From Roseicella aerolata (GTDB taxonomy: Bacteria > Pseudomonadota > Alphaproteobacteria > Acetobacterales > Acetobacteraceae): 64,000 bases of DNA. Under the pieces are notes generated by a model, which saw only the letters and a list, made by a program, of their open reading frames with translations, made no database searches and was not told the DNA's origin. The position numbers were made by a program, and so were the translations under genes. The first letter of the stretch is position 1; each line of letters opens with the position of its first letter. The DNA lies in the NCBI RefSeq assembly GCF_020523605.1, contig NZ_JAJAQI010000019.1:1-64000 (forward strand). The letters are read 5' to 3'. Shown here in pieces: positions 8,163 to 16,678 of this stretch.

Positions 8163-8635
8163 GGGGCCTGGTGCGAACGGCCATGGCCGGTGCGCAACGC
8201 AACACGTCCGGCGGGGGTGCGACGGTGAGGCGTTCAGCCCCGGACGCAGGCCGCCGCCGGCCCCGCCCCGCGACCGGATGCGGGGAGCGTGACCCGCGGG
8301 ACTGCCGGTCTGGGACGGACCGGCTGGTCTGCGCCACGGTCTGACGGGCGCGCGAGAGGCGGGGAGGGCCCTCGCCGGGTGGTTCCTCGCAGGGTTTCGC
8401 ACGCCTGTCCCGGGCTGCTCGCCATGCCGAATCCGGGCCCCTCCCTTGCATTGCGAGCGAGGGACAGCCATACCTTGCCGCAACGACGGACGGTATTCCG
8501 CGCCTCTGCCGCACCAGGACGGTGCCGGGATTGCGGGATGCGTCAGAAACCGCTCACGCGCATTCCGGTCTTGGGACTGATCGGGCTTTCAGGCCCGGGA
8601 TGCAGGGGGCTGCCGCAATTGGGAGAACGATCCGG
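8163..8635. other. Intergenic region upstream of livG
   Basis: These 473 bp hold no convincing gene. They contain a GGCCATGGCC palindrome near 8180. TTGCAT near 8447 with TACCTT 19 bp further on is a possible but over-spaced promoter for the transporter genes. A start for livG at 8522 would add 38 residues unlike LivG proteins and is rejected. Confidence 0.4.
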
Positions 8636-9412
8636 GTGTCCGACATCCTCCTGGAAACGAACGGGCTGACCAAGGAATTCATGGGCTTCGTCGCGGTTGG
8701 CGACGTGTCCCTGAAGATCCGTCGCGGCAGCATCCATGGTCTGATCGGCCCGAATGGCGCCGGCAAGACCACATGCTTCAATCTTCTTACGAAGTTCCTG
8801 CCGCCGACGCGCGGCACCATCACCTATGATGGGCGTGACATCACCGGCATGAAGCCGGCCGAGGTGGCGCGGCTGGGCCTGGTCCGCAGCTTCCAGATCT
8901 CGGCAGTCTTCCCGCATCTGACGGTGCTGGAGAATGTTCGCATGGCGCTGCAGCGGCAGCGGGGCGGCAGCTTCGATTTCTGGCGCTCTGATTCGATACT
9001 GAGGCGCTATGATGACCGGGCGCGCGCGCTGCTCGCCGATGTCGGCCTGACCGGTTACGAGCGCCTGCCGGCCGGCGAACTGCCCTATGGCCGCAAGCGG
9101 GCGCTGGAGATCGCCACGACCCTGGCGATGGAGCCGCAGATGATGCTGCTTGATGAGCCGACGGCCGGCATGGCCCATGAGGATGTGGACCGAATCGTGG
9201 CGCTGGTAAAGCGCGTGGCGGTCGGCCGCACCGTGCTGCTGGTGGAGCACAACCTCAAGGTGGTCGCTGGTCTCTGCGACACCATTACCGTGTTGACCCG
9301 GGGTCGTGTGCTCGCAGAAGGCGACTACCAGAGCGTCGCGAGGAACCCCGAAGTCATTGCCGCCTATCTCGGCACCGAAGCTCACACCGTTACCGAGGGA
9401 GTGCCGGTCTGA
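8636..9412 (+). CDS. livG: Branched-chain-type ABC transporter ATP-binding protein LivG
   Basis: A 258-aa ATPase of the HAAT (branched-chain amino acid-type) importer family. Walker A is GPNGAGKTT near residue 38, the signature is the LivG-like LPYGRKRALEIA, Walker B is MMLLDEPTAGM, and the switch His lies in VEHNL. The start is GTG 8636 with GGGAG 9 nt upstream, which places the family-typical ILLETNGLTKEF at the N-terminus. Its TGA overlaps the ATG of livF by one base (TGATG). It works with LivF on the cytoplasmic face of LivH/LivM. Substrate is unknown; the adjacent nicotinate genes suggest a pyridine carboxylate or related acid rather than leucine. Confidence 0.9.
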   Translation: MSDILLETNGLTKEFMGFVAVGDVSLKIRRGSIHGLIGPNGAGKTTCFNLLTKFLPPTRGTITYDGRDITGMKPAEVARLGLVRSFQISAVFPHLTVLENVRMALQRQRGGSFDFWRSDSILRRYDDRARALLADVGLTGYERLPAGELPYGRKRALEIATTLAMEPQMMLLDEPTAGMAHEDVDRIVALVKRVAVGRTVLLVEHNLKVVAGLCDTITVLTRGRVLAEGDYQSVARNPEVIAAYLGTEAHTVTEGVPV

Positions 9413-10155
9413 TGTCCGCGACCCTGGAAGCGACCCGTTCCGCCGTCGCCAGCGGCCAGGCCATGCTCGAGGTGAAGAACCTCGAGGCCTGGTATGGCGA
9501 GAGCCACGTCCTGCACGGCGTCGGCATCGATATCCGCCCGGGCGAGGTGGTAACGCTGCTTGGCCGCAATGGCGCCGGCAAGACCACCACGCTGCGCGCC
9601 ATCATGGGCCTGGTCGGCAAGCGCACCGGCAGCATCATGTTCAATGGGCGCGAGATGATCAACGAGCGCTCGGACATCATCGCCCGGGCCGGCATCGGCT
9701 ACTGCCCGGAGGAGCGCGGCATCTTCGCGACCCTGACGGTGACCGAGAACCTGATGCTGCCGCCGGTGGTGAAGCCGGGCGGCCTCGACCTCGACACCAT
9801 CTACACGTTGTTCCCGAATTTGAAGGAGCGCGCGAACAGCCCGGGCACCAAGCTCTCGGGGGGTGAGCAGCAGATGCTGGCGATTGCCCGCATCCTGCGC
9901 ACCGGCGCGAACCTGCTGCTGCTAGACGAGCCCTCGGAAGGGCTCGCCCCGGTCATCGTGCAGCAGATCGGCCGGACGATCCGCGAACTGAAGCAGCGCG
10001 GCTTCACCGTGCTGCTGGTCGAGCAGAATTTCCGCTTCGCGCAGACGGTCGCCGACCGGCACTACGTCATGGAGCATGGCCGGGTGGTGGACATGGTCGC
10101 CAATGCCGACCTCGCCGCCTCCATGGACCGGCTGCATGAATACCTGGGCGTCTGA
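9412..10155 (+). CDS. livF: Branched-chain-type ABC transporter ATP-binding protein LivF
   Basis: A 247-aa second ATPase of the importer. Walker A is GRNGAGKTT near residue 57, the signature is LSGGEQQMLAIAR, Walker B is LLLLDEPSEGLAP, and the switch is VEQN. The length is close to the usual 235-240 aa, with a short N-terminal extension. It is translationally coupled to livG by a 1-base stop/start overlap, so equal production for an LivF-LivG heterodimer is expected. Five binding-protein genes follow on the same strand before the permeases, an unusual arrangement for this family. Confidence 0.9.
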   Translation: MSATLEATRSAVASGQAMLEVKNLEAWYGESHVLHGVGIDIRPGEVVTLLGRNGAGKTTTLRAIMGLVGKRTGSIMFNGREMINERSDIIARAGIGYCPEERGIFATLTVTENLMLPPVVKPGGLDLDTIYTLFPNLKERANSPGTKLSGGEQQMLAIARILRTGANLLLLDEPSEGLAPVIVQQIGRTIRELKQRGFTVLLVEQNFRFAQTVADRHYVMEHGRVVDMVANADLAASMDRLHEYLGV

Positions 10156-10226
10156 CAAGGGCGACCGGGAGACCGCACCGAATGCCGCCAGAAGAAGCGG
10201 CTTCAGATGGGAGGAGAGCAGGAGAC

Positions 10227-11465
10227 ATGACGAGCACCATTGACCGGAGATCAGTCCTGAAAGCCGCGGCGGCGCTGCCTGCCGCGGGCGGGCTGCCTTG
10301 GCGGAGCGCCAGGGCGCAGGCGGCAAACACCATCAGGATCGCGCTGCTCTGCGACTTTTCCGGCACCTATCGCGACGTGACGGGGCCGACGGAACTCGCC
10401 TGCATCCGCCAGGCCGTGGCGGAGTTCAGCAGCCGCGGCTTCAATATCGAGGTCGTCTTCGGCGACAACCAGAACAAGCCGGATGTCGGCTCCAACCTCA
10501 CCCGCGGCTGGATCGACCGCGACGGGGTGGATTGCATCGTGGATGGTGGCGCGTCCTCCGTGGCGCTGGCCGTCAACGACGTGGTGCGCGAGAAGAACAA
10601 GGTCTTCCTGAATACCTCCTCGGCCACCTCGGATCTCACCGGCAGCAAGTGCTCGCCGAACACGGTGCACTGGACCTACGACACCTGGATGCTGGCGCGC
10701 TCGACCGGCGGCGCCACGGTGAAGGCAGGCGGGGACAGCTGGTACTTCATCACCGCGGACTACGCCTTCGGCCACGCGCTGGAACGCGACACGGCGGGCT
10801 TTGTCCGCGCGCAGGGCGGCAAGATCCTCGGCCAGGTGCGCACGCCCTTCCCGGGCACCACCGATTTTTCCTCCTTCCTGGTCCAGGCGGCGGCAGCGCG
10901 GCCGAAGGTGATCGGCCTGGCCAATGCCGGATCGGACACCATCAACTGCATCAAGCAGGCGGCCGAGTTCGGGGTCGGCCGGCGCGGCATCAAGCTCGCC
11001 TCGCTGCTGATGTTCCTGCCGGACGTGCATGCCATCGGTCTGCAGACGGCGCAGGGGCTGATCTGCACCGAGACATTCTATTGGGACCTGAACGACCGTA
11101 CCCGCGCCTTCACCCGGCGGGTGCGGCCGAATATCAGCGTGCCGCTCTGCATGAATCACGCCGGCGGCTATGCCGCGGTGCTGCACTACCTGAAGGCCGT
11201 GGCCGATATGGGGGTGGCCCAGGCCAAGGCCAGCGGCGTCGAGGCGGTGAACCGCATGAAGGCGATGCCCTGCGACGACGACTGCTTCGGCCAGGGCACC
11301 ATCCGCCCGGACGGCCGCAAGCTGCACCCCGCCTATCTCTTCGAGGTGAAGAGCCCGGCCGAGAGCCGCGGGGAGTGGGACTACTACAAGCTGCTGCAGA
11401 CCACCCCGGGGGAGGAGGCCTTCCGGCCACTCAACGAGGGCGGCTGCAGCTTCGTGCGAAGCTAG
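10227..11465 (+). CDS. ABC transporter solute-binding protein, paralogue 1 of 5
   Basis: A 412-aa periplasmic-binding protein of the Liv/Peripla_BP_6 type. The leader reads IDRRSVLKAAAALPAAGG and ends near SARAQA: a twin-arginine-like pair followed by a hydrophobic stretch, so Tat export is possible. Shared landmarks with the four following paralogues include NQNKPDVGSN, ITADYAFGHALERDT, SETFYWDLNDRTRA-type and FEVKSPAESR. ATG 10227 is chosen over an upstream ATG at 10182 because of AGGAGA close upstream and because all paralogues start just before the RR pair. It would deliver solute to LivHM. The ligand pocket is not identifiable from sequence. Confidence 0.88.
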   Translation: MTSTIDRRSVLKAAAALPAAGGLPWRSARAQAANTIRIALLCDFSGTYRDVTGPTELACIRQAVAEFSSRGFNIEVVFGDNQNKPDVGSNLTRGWIDRDGVDCIVDGGASSVALAVNDVVREKNKVFLNTSSATSDLTGSKCSPNTVHWTYDTWMLARSTGGATVKAGGDSWYFITADYAFGHALERDTAGFVRAQGGKILGQVRTPFPGTTDFSSFLVQAAAARPKVIGLANAGSDTINCIKQAAEFGVGRRGIKLASLLMFLPDVHAIGLQTAQGLICTETFYWDLNDRTRAFTRRVRPNISVPLCMNHAGGYAAVLHYLKAVADMGVAQAKASGVEAVNRMKAMPCDDDCFGQGTIRPDGRKLHPAYLFEVKSPAESRGEWDYYKLLQTTPGEEAFRPLNEGGCSFVRS

Positions 11466-11484
11466 CCAACCGGAGATGCCGGAC

Positions 11485-12714
11485 ATGACCCTTGACCGCC
11501 GCACCCTGATCACCGGGACCGCCGCCACCGCGGCCCTCGGTGGCCTGCCATTGCGCCCGGCGCGCGCCCAGGCCGCCACGATCAAGATCGGCGTGCTCAA
11601 CGATCAGTCCGGCGTCTACCGCGACATCTCGGGTCCCACCTCCGTCGCCTGCGTGCGGCAGGCGGTGCAGGATTTCGGCAGCCGCGGCTTCAATGTGGAA
11701 GTGGTTGCCGGAGACCACCAGAACAAGCCCGATGTCGGTTCCAACATTGCCCGGCAATGGCTGGACCGGGATGGCGTGGATGTCATCGTCGATGTGCCGA
11801 ACAGCGCGGTGGCGCTGGCGGTGAACGGCGTGGTGCGGGAGAGGAACAAGGTCTATCTGAACAGCACCGCGGCAACCGCCGACCTCACGGGCCCGCAGTG
11901 CAGCCCGAACACGGTGCACTGGACCTACGACACCTGGATGCTGGCGCGCAGCACCGGCGGCGCCATGGTGAAGGCGGGCGGCGACACCTGGTACTTCATC
12001 ACCGCCGACTATGCCTTCGGCCATGCGCTGGAGCGGGACACCGCGAATTTCGTCAGGGCACAGAACGGCCGCGTGGTCGGCGCCGTGCGGCATCCGCTGA
12101 GCAACACCGACTACTCCTCCTTCCTGGTGCAGGCCCAGGCCTCCCGCGCCAAGGTGATCGGCCTGGCGAATGCGGGTGCGGATACCATCAACACGGTGAA
12201 GCAGGCGGCCGAGTTCGGCCTGACGCGGCGCGGCACCAAGATCGCCGTGCTGCTGATGTTCATCAACGACGTGCACGGCCTCGGCCTGCAGGCGGCGCAG
12301 GGGCTGGTCTGCACCGAGACCTTCTACTGGGATCTCAACGACCGCACCCGCGCCTTCACCAACAAGGTCAGGCCGCACCTGGCGGGCAACATGCCGGCGA
12401 TGTCGCATGCCGGCTGCTATTCCGCAGTGCTGCACTACCTGAAGGCCGCGGCCGATATGGGCGTGGCGCAGGCCAAGGCCTCCGGCACCGAGGCCGTCGC
12501 GCGCATGAAGGCCATGCCGACGGATGACGACTGCTTCGGCGCCGGCTCCATCCGCGCGGATGGGCGGAAGATCCATCCCTCCTACCTCTTTGAGGTGAAG
12601 AGCCCGGCCGAGAGCAAGGGCGCCTGGGACTACTACAAGCTGCTGCAGACCACGCCGGCGGAGGAGGCCTTCCGGCCGCTGGCCGAGGGCGGCTGCCCGC
12701 TGGTCCGCAGCTGA
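11485..12714 (+). CDS. ABC transporter solute-binding protein, paralogue 2 of 5
   Basis: A 409-aa Liv-type binding protein, closely similar to its neighbours along its whole length (HQNKPDVGSN, STGGAMVKAGGDTWYFI, FYWDLNDRTRAFT). The leader MTLDRRTLITGTAATAALGG ends in ARAQA, again with twin arginines. The start is ATG 11485, with GGAG at suitable distance; ATG 11476 would sit only one base after that GGAG. The gap to paralogue 1 is 19 bp, so the two are surely cotranscribed. Distinctive positions, for example VDVPNSAV where others have DIPTSSV, lie in the probable ligand cleft and hint at a different ligand. The ligand itself is not predictable. Confidence 0.87.
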   Translation: MTLDRRTLITGTAATAALGGLPLRPARAQAATIKIGVLNDQSGVYRDISGPTSVACVRQAVQDFGSRGFNVEVVAGDHQNKPDVGSNIARQWLDRDGVDVIVDVPNSAVALAVNGVVRERNKVYLNSTAATADLTGPQCSPNTVHWTYDTWMLARSTGGAMVKAGGDTWYFITADYAFGHALERDTANFVRAQNGRVVGAVRHPLSNTDYSSFLVQAQASRAKVIGLANAGADTINTVKQAAEFGLTRRGTKIAVLLMFINDVHGLGLQAAQGLVCTETFYWDLNDRTRAFTNKVRPHLAGNMPAMSHAGCYSAVLHYLKAAADMGVAQAKASGTEAVARMKAMPTDDDCFGAGSIRADGRKIHPSYLFEVKSPAESKGAWDYYKLLQTTPAEEAFRPLAEGGCPLVRS

Positions 12715-12722
12715 TGCGGCTT

Positions 12723-12749
12723 GGGGGTGGCCGACAAACGGCCGCCCCC
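12723..12749. promoter_or_regulatory. Intercistronic hairpin between binding proteins 2 and 3
   Basis: An 11-bp stem (GGGGGTGGCCG pairing with CGGCCGCCCCC, one G-T wobble) with a 5-nt ACAAA loop. A second small stem, CCGGG-AATA-CCCGG, follows at 12761-12774. No T-tract follows. Strong intercistronic stems in binding-protein operons commonly stabilise upstream mRNA or attenuate readthrough; which applies here is unknown. Confidence 0.5.
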
Positions 12750-12805
12750 GATCGAACGGACCGGGAATACCCGGCCGGACAACAGGGATGACGGAGACGA
12801 CGAAG

Positions 12806-14035
12806 ATGGCATTGGGACGCAGGACGCTGCTTGCCACGGGGGCCGCCGCCGGCGCGGTGACGGCCCTGCCGAGGTTGTCGCGCGCGCAGGCGGCGAACAC
12901 CATCCGCATCGGCGTGATGAACGACATGTCGGGGACCTACCGGGACAATACCGGCCCTGGCTCCGTCGCCTGCGCGCAGCAGGCCATCGCCGAGTTCGGC
13001 CAGCGTGGCTTCAATGTCGAGCTCATCTTCGCCGACCACCAGAACAAGCCGGATGTCGGGGTGAACTTGGCGCGGCAGTGGTACGATCAGGGGATCGACC
13101 TGATCCTCGACATCCCGACCAGCTCGGTCGGCCTCGCCGTCAACAACGTGGCGAAGGAGAAGAACAAGGTCGCCATCAATGTCGGCTCAGCGACCAGCGA
13201 CCTGACCGGCGCGCAATGCAACCCGTCCGGCATCCATTGGGCCTACGACACCTACATGCTGGCGAAGTCGACCGGCGGTGCGACGGTGAAGGCGGGCGGC
13301 GATACCTGGTTCTTCATCACCGCCGACTACGCCTTCGGCCATGCGCTGGAGCGGGACACGGCCAATTTCGTCCGCGCCGCCGGCGGCCGCGTCCTCGGCC
13401 AGGTGCGCACACCCTTCCCGGCGACGAGCGATTTTTCCTCCTTCCTCGTGCAGGCGCAGGCGACGCGGCCGAAGGTGATCGGCCTGGCGAATGCCGGTTC
13501 CGATACCATCAACTGCGTCAAGCAGGCAGCGGAGTTCGGCCTGACGCGGCGCGGCATCAAGCTCGCCTCGCTGCTGCTCTTCATCACCGATGTGCACAGC
13601 ATCGGGCTGCAGACCGGGCAGGGGCTGGTCTGCTCGGAGACCTTCTACTGGGATCTCAATGACCGCACCCGGGCCTTCACGCGCCGGGTGCTGCCGAAGA
13701 TGCCGAACCTCTACCCCAACATGATCCATGCCGGCTGCTACTCGGCCGTGCTGCACTATCTGAAGACGGTGGCCGATATGGGCGTCACCGCCGCCAAGGG
13801 CCCGGGCGCCGAGGTGGTGAACCGCATGAAGGCCATGCCGACGGATGACGACTGCTTCGGCGCCGGCTCCATCCGCGTGGATGGGCGGAAGATCCATCCC
13901 TCCTATCTCTTCGAGGTGAAGAAGCCGGAGGAGAGCAAGGGCCCCTGGGACTACTACAAGCTGCTGCAGACCACGGCGACAGAGGAAGCCTTCCGGCCGC
14001 TGGCCGAGGGCAACTGCCCGCTGGTCCGCAGTTGA
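12806..14035 (+). CDS. ABC transporter solute-binding protein, paralogue 3 of 5
   Basis: A 409-aa Liv-type binding protein with the leader MALGRRTLLATGAAAGAV ending in LSRAQA. ATG 12806 is preferred, with GGAG 9 nt upstream and the same short N-terminus as the paralogues; an ATG at 12788 in frame is the alternative. It shares LARQWYDQGIDLILDIPTSS with paralogue 4 more closely than with 1 or 2, so 3 and 4 look like the products of a later duplication. Otherwise it carries the common landmarks (HQNKPDVG, YAFGHALERDTANFVRA, FYWDLNDRTRAFTRRV). Periplasmic, feeding the LivHM permease. Ligand unknown. Confidence 0.87.
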   Translation: MALGRRTLLATGAAAGAVTALPRLSRAQAANTIRIGVMNDMSGTYRDNTGPGSVACAQQAIAEFGQRGFNVELIFADHQNKPDVGVNLARQWYDQGIDLILDIPTSSVGLAVNNVAKEKNKVAINVGSATSDLTGAQCNPSGIHWAYDTYMLAKSTGGATVKAGGDTWFFITADYAFGHALERDTANFVRAAGGRVLGQVRTPFPATSDFSSFLVQAQATRPKVIGLANAGSDTINCVKQAAEFGLTRRGIKLASLLLFITDVHSIGLQTGQGLVCSETFYWDLNDRTRAFTRRVLPKMPNLYPNMIHAGCYSAVLHYLKTVADMGVTAAKGPGAEVVNRMKAMPTDDDCFGAGSIRVDGRKIHPSYLFEVKKPEESKGPWDYYKLLQTTATEEAFRPLAEGNCPLVRS

Positions 14036-14047
14036 CCTGATGATTTT

Positions 14048-14075
14048 CGCGGCGCGGGAAATGTCTCGCGCCGCG
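14048..14075. promoter_or_regulatory. Intercistronic hairpin between binding proteins 3 and 4
   Basis: A perfect 9-bp stem (CGCGGCGCG / CGCGCCGCG) with a 10-nt loop fills most of the 60-bp spacer. It ends about 20 bp before the next ATG, just ahead of the ribosome site (GAGGAGA). It could protect upstream mRNA or limit the downstream genes. Confidence 0.5.
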
Positions 14076-14095
14076 TGTGGCGAGGAGAAGTCTGA

Positions 14096-15325
14096 ATGTC
14101 GCTTACCCGTCGCGGCCTCATTGCCGCGTCCGTCGGTACCACCATGATGCCGGCCCTGCCGCGGCTCTCCCGCGCGCAGGCCGCCAATACGATCCGGATC
14201 GGCGTGCTCAATGACCAGTCCGGCGCTTACCGCGACATCAGCGGGCCCTATGGCGTCGAGTGCACCCGGCAGGCGGTGGCGGAGTTCGGCAACAAGGGCT
14301 TCAATATCGAGGTCATCACCGCCGACCACCAGAACAAGCCCGATGTCGGCGTGAACATCGCCCGGCAGTGGTACGATCAGGGCGTCGACATGATCCTCGA
14401 CGTGCCGACCAGTTCGGTCGGCCTGGCGGTGAACAACGTCGCGCGCGAGAAGAACAAGGCCTACATCAATACCGGCTCGGCCACCTCCGACCTCACCGGC
14501 GCACAGTGCAGCCCGAACACGGTGCACTGGATGTACGACACCTACATGCTGGCGAAGTCGACCGGCGGCGCCATGGTGAAGGCGGGCGGGGATAGCTGGT
14601 TCTTCATCACCGCCGACTACGCCTTCGGCCATGCGCTTGAGCGGGACACGACGACCTTCGTCCGCGCCGCAGGCGGCCGCGTGGCGGGCAGCGTGAAGTA
14701 TCCCTTCCCCGCGACCTCCGATTTCTCCTCCTTCCTCGTGCAGGCGCAGGCGTCCCGTGCGAAGGTCATCGGACTGGCCAATGCCGGCGCCGACACCATC
14801 AACAGCATCAAGCAGGCAGCCGAGTTCGGCGTCACCCGCCGCGGCGTGAAGCTGGCGGCGCTGCTGATGTTCCTGCCGGACGTCCATGCCCTCGGCCTGC
14901 AGACCGCGCAGGGCCTGGTCCTGACCGAAAGCTTCTACTGGGACCTGAACGACCGCACCCGCGCGGTGTCCGAGCGGCTGCGCCCGAGGCTGAAGGATGT
15001 CCGGCCGAACATGGCCTCGATCGCCAATTACTCGGCGACGCTGCACTACCTGAAGGCGATCGCCGATATGGGGGTTGCCGCATCCAAGACTTCGGGCGTC
15101 GAGGTCATCAACCGCATGAAGGCGATCCCCTGCGACGACGACGCCTTTGGCGCGGGCCGCATCCGTGAGGATGGCCGCAAGCTCTGCCCTTCCTACCTCT
15201 TCGAGGTGAAGAGCCCGGCCGAGAGCAAGGGCGCCTGGGACTACTACAAGCTGCTGCAGACCACCCCGGCCGAGGAAGCCTTCCGCCCGATGAATGAGGG
15301 CGGTTGCAGCCTCGTCAGGTCATAG
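14096..15325 (+). CDS. ABC transporter solute-binding protein, paralogue 4 of 5
   Basis: A 409-aa Liv-type binding protein. Leader MSLTRRGLIAASVGTTMM with a twin-arginine pair, ending RLSRAQA, which matches paralogue 3 in this stretch. The body carries HQNKPDVGVNIARQWYDQG, YAFGHALERDTTTFVRAAGG and ESFYWDLNDRTRAVSERL. ATG 14096 has GAGGAGA at good spacing. It differs from paralogues 1-3 in the last third (LRPRLKDVRPNMASIANYSA), a region that in this fold borders the ligand cleft and hinge. Paralogue 5 starts 24 bp later. Function: extracytoplasmic capture of an unknown solute for LivHM. Confidence 0.87.
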   Translation: MSLTRRGLIAASVGTTMMPALPRLSRAQAANTIRIGVLNDQSGAYRDISGPYGVECTRQAVAEFGNKGFNIEVITADHQNKPDVGVNIARQWYDQGVDMILDVPTSSVGLAVNNVAREKNKAYINTGSATSDLTGAQCSPNTVHWMYDTYMLAKSTGGAMVKAGGDSWFFITADYAFGHALERDTTTFVRAAGGRVAGSVKYPFPATSDFSSFLVQAQASRAKVIGLANAGADTINSIKQAAEFGVTRRGVKLAALLMFLPDVHALGLQTAQGLVLTESFYWDLNDRTRAVSERLRPRLKDVRPNMASIANYSATLHYLKAIADMGVAASKTSGVEVINRMKAIPCDDDAFGAGRIREDGRKLCPSYLFEVKSPAESKGAWDYYKLLQTTPAEEAFRPMNEGGCSLVRS

Positions 15326-15349
15326 GCCATCCATAAGGGAGGAACGGAC

Positions 15350-16576
15350 ATGTCGATCCAACGACGCGATCTGCTGGCCGCCGGCGCTGTCACCGCGCTC
15401 GGCGGGCTGCCCCGGGCCCGTGCCCAGGGCACGCAGACCATTCGCATCGGTGTGATCACGGACATGTCCGGTCCTTACCGGGATACCACCGGGCCGGGCA
15501 GCGTCGTGCTCACCCAGCAGGCGGTGCAGGACTTCCTGGGCGGCGGGCGCGGCTTTCAGGTGGAGGTGCTGCAGGCCGACCACCAGAATAAACCGGATGT
15601 CGGGGCCAATATCGCGCGGCAGTGGTTCGACCAGGGCGTCGATGCGGTGGTCGACCTGCCGACCTCCTCCGTCGCGCTCGCGGTCAACCAGATCGCGCGG
15701 GAGAAGAACAAGGTCCATCTGAACTCCGGTGCCGCGACTTCGGACCTAACCGGCGCGCAGTGCAGCCCGAACACGGTGCACTGGACCTACGACACCTACA
15801 TGCTGGCGAAGTCGACCGGTGCCGCCATCGTCAAGACCGGTGGCGATAGTTGGTTCTTCATCACCGCCGATTATGCCTTTGGCCATGCGCTGGAACGCGA
15901 CACGGGCAATTTCGTCCGCGCCCAGGGCGGGCGCGTGCTGGGCAATGCCCGCTATCCCTTTCCGGCGACCACGGATTTCTCCGCCTTCCTGCTGCAGGCC
16001 CAGGCCAGCCGCGCCAAGGTGCTCGGCCTCGCCAATGCCTCGACCGATACGGTGAATTGCATCAAGGGCGCGCGCGAGTTCGGCCTGCATCGCTCTATGA
16101 AGCTCGCGGCCCTGCTGATGGGCGTGGTGGATGTGAAGTCGCTCGGGCTCGAATCCGGGCAGGGCTTGCTGCTGACCGAGAGTTTCTACTGGGACCTCAA
16201 CGACCGCACCCGGGCGCTGACCCAGCGCGTGCGGCCGAAGAACCAGGACCGTCCGCCGGCGATGGTGCCGGCCGGGTGCTACGGCGCCACGCTGCACTAC
16301 CTGAAGTCCGTGGCCGATATGGGCGTCGCCGCGGCCAAGGCCAGCGGGGTCGAGGCGGTGAACCGCATGAAGGCCATGCCCTGCGACGACGATGCCTTCG
16401 GCCAGGGGACTATCCGCGCCGATGGCCGCAAGATCCATCCGGGCTACCTGTTCGAGGTGAAGACCCCGGGCGAGTCCCGCAATCCATGGGACCTCTACAA
16501 GGTTGTCGCCACCACCCCGGGCGAGGAAGCCTTCCGGCCGCTCGCCGAAGGTGGCTGCCCGCTGGTCCGCAGTTGA
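15350..16576 (+). CDS. ABC transporter solute-binding protein, paralogue 5 of 5
   Basis: A 408-aa Liv-type binding protein and the most divergent of the five (DFLGGGRGFQVEVLQADHQ, REFGLHRSMKLAALLMGVVD, MVPAGCYGATLHYL). Leader MSIQRRDLLAAGAVTALGG ends ARAQG, with the twin arginines kept. ATG 15350 has GGGAGGA about 6 nt upstream. It retains AFGHALERDTGNFVRAQGG and FYWDLNDRTRALTQRV, so the fold and permease-contact surfaces are probably shared with the others. It is the last binding protein before the permease genes, from which it is separated by 102 bp containing a strong hairpin. Confidence 0.87.
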   Translation: MSIQRRDLLAAGAVTALGGLPRARAQGTQTIRIGVITDMSGPYRDTTGPGSVVLTQQAVQDFLGGGRGFQVEVLQADHQNKPDVGANIARQWFDQGVDAVVDLPTSSVALAVNQIAREKNKVHLNSGAATSDLTGAQCSPNTVHWTYDTYMLAKSTGAAIVKTGGDSWFFITADYAFGHALERDTGNFVRAQGGRVLGNARYPFPATTDFSAFLLQAQASRAKVLGLANASTDTVNCIKGAREFGLHRSMKLAALLMGVVDVKSLGLESGQGLLLTESFYWDLNDRTRALTQRVRPKNQDRPPAMVPAGCYGATLHYLKSVADMGVAAAKASGVEAVNRMKAMPCDDDAFGQGTIRADGRKIHPGYLFEVKTPGESRNPWDLYKVVATTPGEEAFRPLAEGGCPLVRS

Positions 16577-16620
16577 GCCGTGCCGCATGGCTGCGCCGCT
16601 GCGCCTGGATCCTTTCCCTG

Positions 16621-16642
16621 CGGCCGCCCATCCGGGCGGCCG
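16621..16642. promoter_or_regulatory. Intercistronic hairpin between binding protein 5 and livH
   Basis: A perfect 9-bp stem (CGGCCGCCC / GGGCGGCCG) with an ATCC loop, 37 bp before livH. There is no clear T-tract. Its place between abundant binding proteins and permeases suggests a role in giving more binding-protein than permease mRNA, as in other periplasmic transport operons. This is inference. Confidence 0.5.
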
Positions 16643-16678
16643 TTCCCGCCTTAGCAACTGAGGACCGAGACGACCCGC

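Noticed and set aside
10227-16576. Assembly duplication or collapsed repeat as explanation for the five binding-protein genes
   Set aside because: The five copies differ at many positions along their length, have different spacers and different leaders, so they are true diverged paralogues.
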